From the NCBI GenBank assembly GCA_014384665.1, contig JACNFI010000028.1, positions 1-7,256 on the forward strand: a stretch of 7,256 bases of DNA. Reading direction: 5' to 3'. Positions 1-4,642 of this stretch are shown here, in pieces (within the stretch, counting starts at the first letter, position 1; each line of letters begins with the position of its first letter). The translations under genes and the position numbers were made by a program. The DNA is from Candidatus Cloacimonadota bacterium. GTDB lineage: Bacteria; Cloacimonadota; Cloacimonadia; JGIOTU-2. Under the pieces are notes generated by a model. The model saw only the letters and a program-made list of their open reading frames with translations. It searched no databases and was not told where the DNA came from.

Positions 1-449
1 TGAGAAATAAGAAAAGTAATAGCACAAAGTATTAAAATAAGGATTAGAAAACCGATATGAGAAGTAACTCTTATTCCCAAAATTACAGGTTGAGGAATTC
101 CCGGAAGTCCCATCGGACCACCCGTGAATGAAACCAAATTATTTAAAATACTGAATGTGATTATTTGAAATGCAAATGTAGCAATAATAAAATAATCATC
201 TTTTATTCGCAGAGAAGGTATTCCAACAAAAGCGCCGATAATTGCTGAACCTAAAACTGCTAAAAAGATATTAAGTAAAAAAGGACTACTTAATTTGAGA
301 GCCATTAATGCTGCAACATAAGCGCCGATTCCATAAAAAGCTGCGTGACCAATTGAGAGAATTCCGGTATATCCAGCAAGTAGATTTAGGGAGATTGATA
401 AAATGATATAAATCCCAATGAAAATTAAAATATGAAGAAGATATGTCAT
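1..449 (-). CDS. livM: LivM, branched-chain amino-acid ABC transporter permease (3' end beyond window)
   Basis: Inner-membrane permease subunit of a Liv/HAAT-type ABC importer; it pairs with LivH and is driven by LivG/LivF. The visible 149 residues include the family signature LNLLAGYTGILSIGHAAFYG at about residues 22-41, followed by GIGAYVAAL, then GIPSLRIKDDYFIIATFAF and a TGGPMGLPGIP loop, all typical of LivM. No stop occurs before the window edge, so the C-terminal half is missing. The ATG at 449-447 is chosen because AAGGA at 462-458 lies 8 bases upstream and the hydrophobic N-terminus starts at once. The start overlaps the stop of the upstream nucleotidyltransferase gene as ATGA (449-446), which implies translational coupling. 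Normally livM directly follows livH; here livH is 2.17 kb away. Family assignment is firm; the substrate (Leu/Ile/Val or another amino acid or amide) cannot be read from the permease. Confidence 0.95.
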   Translation of the reverse strand, partial: MTYLLHILIFIGIYIILSISLNLLAGYTGILSIGHAAFYGIGAYVAALMALKLSSPFLLNIFLAVLGSAIIGAFVGIPSLRIKDDYFIIATFAFQIITFSILNNLVSFTGGPMGLPGIPQPVILGIRVTSHIGFLILILILCAITFLIS

Positions 450-1237
450 AATTCAAATCCTTTCCTGAAAGACTCGAACAAACTCAAAATTTCTTTACTT
501 TTATCAGAATCATAATGAGTTAACCTCTGAATAAAAGGTGAATATTCATCATGGAAATGCTCGAGAAATGAAACCACAAATTCCTGTTCCTTATCTTTTA
601 GATAATGTTTCAGATCATATCCGATTAAAAATGCTCCTCGATCTTCATAATTTATATCCAAAGAAATAGTTGCGTCAAATCTTCTTTCACTTATTTCCAA
701 TGTTTCGTAATTTTGAAAAATGAAGATCATATCTTCAATATCTTTCAATACATTATGGTTGATACCGCGATCTAAAAAAGCTAAAATTTTCGTAAAGATC
801 AAAAGATGTAAAGGAACTATCGAAATCTTTAAACCGGGTTGAATTTCTTTTCTTATCGAGTTTTTTAGAAGACGATCAAATCCATAAACATTCAAAGTAT
901 TTTCTGATCCGGGTAATTTAAGAAGACCATTTGTAATTTCATTTTCCAAATAAGGAATAATATCTATGATAGTATCTTGGTAAAAAAATCTCAGTTCGTA
1001 ATGGTCTTCTTTAAATCCTAGATTTATAAGTTCTTTCTTTATTTGCTCGAAATCGTTCCAGGAATATGATTTAATGGCAATATCGATATCTTTAGTTGGT
1101 CGATGTTCTGATAATATCGGGAGATCAATTAGAATTCGAGGAACCTGCGCTCCAATTAATGCATAACTAATTCCTTTTTTTTGGAAATACTTATCAAGTA
1201 TCTTCAAAATTGATATTAAACCGGGTGCTAATTTCAT
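446..1237 (-). CDS. AbiEii-like nucleotidyltransferase, putative type IV toxin
   Basis: A 263-residue protein of the DNA polymerase beta-type nucleotidyltransferase superfamily, closest in layout to AbiEii/AbiGii toxins, which transfer nucleotides to RNA targets and arrest growth. Visible motifs: IGAQ at 28-31 in place of the usual G-G/S, RPTKDIDIAI at 46-55 carrying the two metal-binding Asp residues (50 and 52), and a candidate third Asp at 92 in TIIDIIPY. A later helical motif, KILAFLDRG (150-158) then KDIEDM (165-170), matches the family pattern K..A...R...(R/K)D..D. All three acidic residues are present, so it is plausibly active. The ATG at 1237 lies one base after the stop of the upstream antitoxin-like gene (TAA-G-ATG), a strongly coupled pair. 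Its last codons also contain the ribosome site of livM. The toxin role is inferred from family and partner; a housekeeping nucleotidyltransferase is possible. Confidence 0.8.
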   Translation of the reverse strand: MKLAPGLISILKILDKYFQKKGISYALIGAQVPRILIDLPILSEHRPTKDIDIAIKSYSWNDFEQIKKELINLGFKEDHYELRFFYQDTIIDIIPYLENEITNGLLKLPGSENTLNVYGFDRLLKNSIRKEIQPGLKISIVPLHLLIFTKILAFLDRGINHNVLKDIEDMIFIFQNYETLEISERRFDATISLDINYEDRGAFLIGYDLKHYLKDKEQEFVVSFLEHFHDEYSPFIQRLTHYDSDKSKEILSLFESFRKGFEL

Positions 1238-1238
1238 C

Positions 1239-2273
1239 TTAATATTTTTTTATGTATTTATTAAAGATAATATCTGCTGCTTCAGTTGCTCTATCATTTT
1301 CTTGATAGAGGAGTTCAGCATAGACCAAAATTGGTATAACAGTCGGAATATTAATTGATTTATCCGGAAATATTATTTCTTCTGAATATAAATTAAAAAG
1401 TCGAATATTATATTCTTTTGCCGGAGCTAATTTCAGATGTTCGATTACATTTATCGATTGCTCTTCCGGAATAAATAGATCAATGCAGCCTGCTTGAAAA
1501 TAATTTGAAAGAATTTCTGCTCCTGTTTCTCCCCCATAAGCAAAACTCAAGTTTTTATTTTTTAGAATTTGAGCTATTTTTTGAAAACTTGTTTTTGAAG
1601 AAATACGGTAAGTTCCAATTAAAAGTTTTGGTCGTAACCGCTCTCCATAATTCTCTATCCATCTTTCAAAAATTACTTTCTTATTTCTAAATTTAAAATA
1701 GTTCTTTTTTGTTTCCCAGATATACCCGTTTTCTTTCAGTTCTTTTATTACTTTTGAAGTTCGTTCCAGAGAAATACCTGACATCTTTTGAAGATTCCGG
1801 AGAGAATTATTTAACAAGCTTTCATCATTTAATAAGATACTTAGAAGTTGCATCCCTTTTGGATTGAATAGAATTGTGGATTGTTTTTCTTTTTGTTTTT
1901 CCTGTTTTTTTCCTTTCACTTCAATATAAATTTTGTTCGGAATGTTGATAAAAATATTCCCCTGGCAATCAATAAAATTAATTCTTTTTTTAATTAGTTC
2001 ACTTGCTATTGAAGAGTTTATATATTCAGCCATAATTAAAGGAATTTTATCTCTGGAAATGTTTTCAAAAAACAGATTTAAGGGTAATGGTCTTTTAAGA
2101 ATTCGTTTAACTTCTACTACAAATTGAGTAAAGCCTGAATCTGCTTTAAGTTTCAAATAGCCATCATTTTTTCTATTCTTATTGAATTTGTTTTCTTGGT
2201 AAGTTATTTTTTGTAAAGGAGAATACTTATGGAGTATTCCAATACATATATTAATAATATCTTTTTCTAACAA
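1239..2273 (-). CDS. AbiEi-family (AbiEi_2-like) antitoxin / transcriptional regulator
   Basis: A 344-residue protein resembling the AbiEi antitoxins of type IV TA systems, which repress their own promoter and counter the nucleotidyltransferase toxin. Residues 136-185 (FNPKGMQLLSILL, then LRNLQKMSGISLERTSKVIKELKENGYI) form a winged helix-turn-helix. They are followed by RWIENYGERLRPKLLIGTYR (204-223), YGGETGAEIL (246-255) and a C-terminal P-ILVYAELL (313-322) with RATEAADIIFNKY (328-340), all characteristic of this family. The first 130 residues contain TQFVVEVK (49-56) and IDCQGNIFINIP (101-112), which look like a restriction-endonuclease-like fold; that is inference. The start is TTG at 2273: an in-frame TAG lies two codons upstream and AGGGAG (2285-2280) is 6 bases ahead. 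It is the first gene of the two-gene TA-like module; the palindrome just upstream is a good candidate for its operator. Confidence 0.82.
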   Translation of the reverse strand: MLEKDIINICIGILHKYSPLQKITYQENKFNKNRKNDGYLKLKADSGFTQFVVEVKRILKRPLPLNLFFENISRDKIPLIMAEYINSSIASELIKKRINFIDCQGNIFINIPNKIYIEVKGKKQEKQKEKQSTILFNPKGMQLLSILLNDESLLNNSLRNLQKMSGISLERTSKVIKELKENGYIWETKKNYFKFRNKKVIFERWIENYGERLRPKLLIGTYRISSKTSFQKIAQILKNKNLSFAYGGETGAEILSNYFQAGCIDLFIPEEQSINVIEHLKLAPAKEYNIRLFNLYSEEIIFPDKSINIPTVIPILVYAELLYQENDRATEAADIIFNKYIKKY

Positions 2274-2279
2274 TTTCTA

Positions 2280-2285
2280 CTCCCT
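2280..2285 (-). promoter_or_regulatory. Ribosome binding site fixing the TTG start of the antitoxin gene
   Basis: AGGGAG on the minus strand, 6 bases before TTG at 2273. An in-frame TAG (2279-2277) falls between this site and the start, so no upstream start is possible in this frame and TTG is the only well-placed initiator. Confidence 0.7.
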
Positions 2286-2307
2286 GAAAACGATCGCTAT
2301 TTTTTAA

Positions 2308-2326
2308 TGTTCGGTCTGACCGAACA
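2308..2326. promoter_or_regulatory. 19-base perfect palindrome, candidate operator of the TA module
   Basis: TGTTCGGTC-T-GACCGAACA: two 9-base arms around a single central base, 35 to 53 bases upstream of the TTG start. A further half-site with the same sequence, CCGAACAG, recurs at 2337-2344 (first copy 2320-2327), 17 bases away. An outer inverted repeat, ATCGCT (2293-2298) and AGCGAT (2328-2333), flanks it. The likely reader is the winged-helix antitoxin, since AbiEi proteins are known to autorepress through inverted repeats in their promoters. A TetR-type regulator is an alternative, because CGGTC/GACCG arms are common for that family. No T-run follows on either strand, so it is not a rho-independent terminator. 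Confidence 0.6.
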
Positions 2327-2331
2327 GAGCG

Positions 2332-2359
2332 ATTTTCCGAACAGTAATTTTAAAGTCAA
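2332..2359 (-). promoter_or_regulatory. Candidate sigma-70-type promoter for the TA module
   Basis: On the minus strand TTGACT (2359-2354, 5 of 6 consensus bases) is followed after 16 bases by GAAAAT (2337-2332, 4 of 6). Transcription would start near 2325, at the edge of the 19-base palindrome. The extra half-site TGTTCGG (2343-2337) lies in the spacer and overlaps the -10. The geometry suits repression by steric block. Inferred from sequence match only; the -10 is weak. Confidence 0.4.
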
Positions 2360-2408
2360 GGAAAATCTACCTCAACCCCCCGTCGAAATACTCAGCAAGC
2401 TGAATTTT

Positions 2409-2460
2409 ACCCTGTGAAATCCTGCGGAGCAGGAACAGCGAATATGTTATTTCACAGGGT
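2409..2460. repeat. Inverted repeat folding as a three-way junction (REP/MITE-like element)
   Basis: A perfect 12-base outer stem, ACCCTGTGAAAT (2409-2420) with ATTTCACAGGGT (2449-2460), encloses two adjacent smaller hairpins. These are CCTGC-GGA-GCAGG (2421-2433) and AACA-GCGAATA-TGTT (2434-2448). The three stems abut with no unpaired base between them. The outer stem can extend by a T-G wobble and two T-A pairs (2406-2408 with 2461-2463). No T-run follows, so a simple terminator is unlikely. It most resembles a dispersed intergenic palindromic repeat of the REP or MITE kind; whether copies exist elsewhere in the genome cannot be seen here. Confidence 0.65.
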
Positions 2461-2468
2461 GAACCAGC

Positions 2469-2490
2469 CCTTCTCCTATAAGGCAGAAGG
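2469..2490. repeat. Hairpin-forming inverted repeat
   Basis: CCTTCT (2469-2474) and AGAAGG (2485-2490) enclose CCT-ATA-AGG (2475-2483), giving a 9-pair stem with a 3-base loop and one bulged C at 2484. It sits 8 bases from the larger inverted repeat at 2409-2460 and may belong to the same composite element. No T-run follows on the minus strand, so it is not a convincing livH terminator, although it could protect the 3' end of that message. Confidence 0.5.
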
Positions 2491-2513
2491 AACAATAAGG
2501 AAAACTATCAAAT

Positions 2514-2540
2514 AACTCGGTGCATTCGGTGTTCTCGGTG
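2514..2540 (-). repeat. Tandem array C: three 9-base CACCGARNN units
   Basis: Read on the minus strand, CACCGAGAA, CACCGAATG and CACCGAGTT follow each other without gaps. This is the last of three triplet arrays downstream of livH. The seven-base core varies at one position only, while the last two bases vary freely. Confidence 0.7.
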
Positions 2541-2555
2541 GTTGAATATTTTTTA

Positions 2556-2582
2556 ATCTCTGCGCTCTCTATGAACTCTACG
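2556..2582 (-). repeat. Tandem array B: three 9-base CRYAGAGNN units
   Basis: Read on the minus strand, CGTAGAGTT, CATAGAGAG and CGCAGAGAT are contiguous. It lies between arrays A and C, separated from C by an A/T-rich spacer of 15 bases and from A by 5 bases. Confidence 0.65.
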
Positions 2583-2587
2583 GTAAA

Positions 2588-2617
2588 ATTATTAGTGAAT
2601 ATTCGTGTTAATTCGTG
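2588..2617 (-). repeat. Tandem array A: three 10-base CACGAATNNN units
   Basis: Read on the minus strand, CACGAATTAA, CACGAATATT and the degenerate CACTAATAAT are contiguous. The array begins one base after the livH stop codon. Its period is 10, whereas arrays B and C have period 9. Confidence 0.65.
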
Positions 2618-2618
2618 G

Positions 2619-3497
2619 TTAGATACTTACCTTCCTCACCTTCTTCCCGAAGAAGCCCTGCGGACAGAAAAGAAGAAATATTAAAAGTATCCCAAACGCA
2701 ATTGCATTCTGCCACTGTGAACTGATATACCAAACACCAAAATTTTGAGCAAAACCAAGAAGCAAAGCACCACAAACAATTCCAGGGATACTGTTAACTC
2801 CTCCGATAATTACAGCCACCACTCCCATCATTAAAGCATTCATTCCCATAGTTGGTGTCATATCCACATCCAGAGCAACCAGAATTCCTGCCAGACCTGC
2901 CAGACCCGAACCAATAGCAAAAGCAGATAAAATTACTCTATCACTGTTTATACCGGAAATATTTGCCAACTCTGAGTCGTTTGCTACTGCCTGCATTGCT
3001 TTACCGATTTTGGTTTTTTTAAGGAAAAGGATTACAAGGATTGTTAATATGATGGAAGTGATAATTATTGTAATTTGAATTGGTGTTATTCTTGCACCGA
3101 AAATGTTTATCCCTTCTTTTACAACACCTGAACGGATGGATTTAGTATCATCTCCAAAAAGCATTGAAATCAGGTTTTGTAATAAAATGTAAATTCCGAG
3201 AGATGATAAAAGGAAGATTATTGAAGAAGCTTGTTTTTTTCTTAATTGTTTGTAAATGGATTTTTCAATTAAACAACCTAAAAGTAAGGAAAAGATAATT
3301 GCTAAAGGGAGTGAAAAATAAATTGAAAAACCAAATAATTTATGGAAAAGAAAAGTGAAATATGCTCCTGAGGTGAAGACTACTGCGTGGGCGAAATGGA
3401 GAAAACGGGTGGTTGAGTAGATTATTGAGAAACTGATAGCAATAATAATGAAAATACAACTTGAGATTAAACTGTTAATAAATAATTGATGTAACAT
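2619..3497 (-). CDS. livH: LivH, branched-chain amino-acid ABC transporter permease
   Basis: A 292-residue integral membrane protein, the LivH-type partner of LivM in a Liv/HAAT ABC importer; length is normal for the family. Hydrophobic segments run throughout. Diagnostic stretches are SFSIIYSTTRFLHFAHA (22-38), the cytoplasmic coupling loop AMQAVANDSELANISGIN (167-184), SGLAGLAGILVALD (197-210), the VVAVIIGGVNSIPGIVCGAL stretch (226-245), LLLGFAQNFG (245-254) and the C-terminal LLFCPQGFFGKK (275-286). The gene is intact. The ATG at 3497 has no clear Shine-Dalgarno in front, but the N-terminus aligns with the family. The next gene is not livM but a 345-base repeat-rich spacer and a toxin-antitoxin-like pair. 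Upstream, 55 bases separate it from the broken radical SAM gene. The substrate is not determined by the permease sequence. Confidence 0.95.
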   Translation of the reverse strand: MLHQLFINSLISSCIFIIIAISFSIIYSTTRFLHFAHAVVFTSGAYFTFLFHKLFGFSIYFSLPLAIIFSLLLGCLIEKSIYKQLRKKQASSIIFLLSSLGIYILLQNLISMLFGDDTKSIRSGVVKEGINIFGARITPIQITIIITSIILTILVILFLKKTKIGKAMQAVANDSELANISGINSDRVILSAFAIGSGLAGLAGILVALDVDMTPTMGMNALMMGVVAVIIGGVNSIPGIVCGALLLGFAQNFGVWYISSQWQNAIAFGILLIFLLFCPQGFFGKKVRKVSI

Positions 3498-3552
3498 ATT
3501 AATATTTTTAAGAATGTGAAATTAAGTTATCAAAATTCCAATTAAACATAGG

Positions 3553-4585
3553 TCATAATTGGTATTGCTTACATTTACCTATAAAACTATCAACATCGAA
3601 ATTATATGTAGGAAATTGAAAACCTTTTGACCCAAGTGAATACCCACCTGGAATTGTTGCACAATTAAAAGTAAATAAAACACCACCTCCCTCACTAACT
3701 TTACAACATAAATCCCAATTCTCTCGAATGTTTACAAATGGAAGCGAATATGGATCATAAATATTCTGAATTGCAATACAAAATAAGAATTCTTCATTCG
3801 ATGGAAAATCCTTTGAATTAATTTCAATTTCTGAATTTGGAATATTTTTCAGACGTGGTATTCCAATTATTGGTGATTTCATATCATATTTTTTCTTTAA
3901 ATATTCTTGATGAATTATTAACATAGAACAATCATATCTCCAAGCAGCGATACCTGATAAAACGCCCATTCATATTTTTTTATTCCCGCATTTAACATTC
4001 TTTCGTAAGCATTTAGTCTATATTCAAAATCAGATTTTTTTGTTTTTGAAGAATGTAATGAATTGTAGATTTCTTTATTATATGTTTCTTGCCAAAGAAC
4101 TACAAAATCTACTCCAGCAAGCTTTAATTGATGATATTCATCTTTGTCCAATGCTTCAGCATTTAATCCTACTAACCCTCCGTTAACTTTCTATAGCTGT
4201 TTTTTTTAAAATTTTGATGTGATTACAGACTGATGTAATTTTAATTTCGGGATCTGACGAATAAACAAGCTCTATTACACGAAATCCTTTTTTTATAAGG
4301 AGTTCTGTTTCTTTTATCAATTGATTATCATTTAATCGTTTTCGCAAAACATTATTATTAACTCTAAAATTACAATATTTACAATCTTCATAACAATAAC
4401 TTGTAATATATAATGGAACTAAAGGAAAAATCTTAATATTGAATAAATCACATTTAATCGAAGTAAATTTACCAATAAATTTTTTATAGTTAATAGATTT
4501 TTCGTTTATTAGATTATTAAGTAATTCCAAAGTCGTACTATCATAAAGACTATTTCCTTTCTCATCTAATAATGATTTTATTCAT
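3553..4585 (-). pseudogene. ThiH/HydG-like radical SAM enzyme, broken by three apparent 1-base indels
   Basis: Three reading-frame pieces together match the ThiH/HydG group of radical SAM enzymes, which cleave aromatic amino acids such as tyrosine. Piece 1 (to stop 4183) has VPLYITSYCYEDCKYCNF with the CX3CX2C iron-sulfur/SAM motif and RKRL. Piece 2 has LAGVDFVVLWQETYN, DFEYRLNAYERMLNAGI. Piece 3 has GVLSGIAAWRYD, IPRLKN, NIRENWD and a final PGGY. Likely lesions: an extra A in the AAAA run near 4577-4580 (removing it joins ATG at 4585 to the frame), an extra A in 4188-4190 (restoring IEVNGGL instead of a stop), and a missing base near 3970-3971 (restoring KKYGMGVLSG). With all three corrected the frame is 343 codons plus stop, close to ThiH length (377 in E. 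coli). No ribosome site precedes 4585, so the start is uncertain. Either genuine decay or homopolymer sequencing errors. It is not clearly ThiH or HydG; a specialised aromatic amino-acid lyase is possible. Confidence 0.8.
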
Positions 4586-4604
4586 TTTTATTTTTTAAAA
4601 AATG

Positions 4605-4610
4605 ATTATA
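4605..4610 (-). promoter_or_regulatory. Possible -10 box ahead of the radical SAM gene
   Basis: A perfect TATAAT on the minus strand in the 57-base gap between the stop of the upstream gene (4643) and the ATG at 4585. The sequence 17 bases upstream is a poor -35 match. In DNA this AT-rich the hexamer may be chance, so this is only a candidate. Confidence 0.25.
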
Positions 4611-4642
4611 ATCTTGAGAAAACATATATATAAAAATTTATA

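Noticed and set aside
1505..2127. Two short plus-strand open frames (1505-1690 and 1933-2127) inside the antitoxin gene
   Set aside because: They lie antisense to a well-supported gene, have no family features, and arise from the low stop density of AT-rich antisense frames.
2308..2326. Gram-positive type LexA box reading of the palindrome
   Set aside because: That box is GAAC-N4-GTTC; here the arms are in the opposite order (GTTCGG...CCGAAC), so it does not match.
2409..2460. tRNA-like cloverleaf
   Set aside because: The three-stem fold is only 52 bases, with no anticodon arm geometry, T-loop sequence or CCA-compatible acceptor.
2409..2490. Rho-independent terminator for livH
   Set aside because: Strong hairpins exist, but no run of T follows either of them on the minus strand.
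3498..3552. Promoter ahead of livH (TTGATA, then an A/T-rich -10 region on the minus strand)
   Set aside because: The -10 is poor and would place the start of transcription almost on the ATG; too weak in AT-rich DNA to annotate.
4590..4642. A/T-only palindromes after the membrane methyltransferase gene as a terminator
   Set aside because: The stems have no G-C pairs and such palindromes are expected by chance at this base composition.
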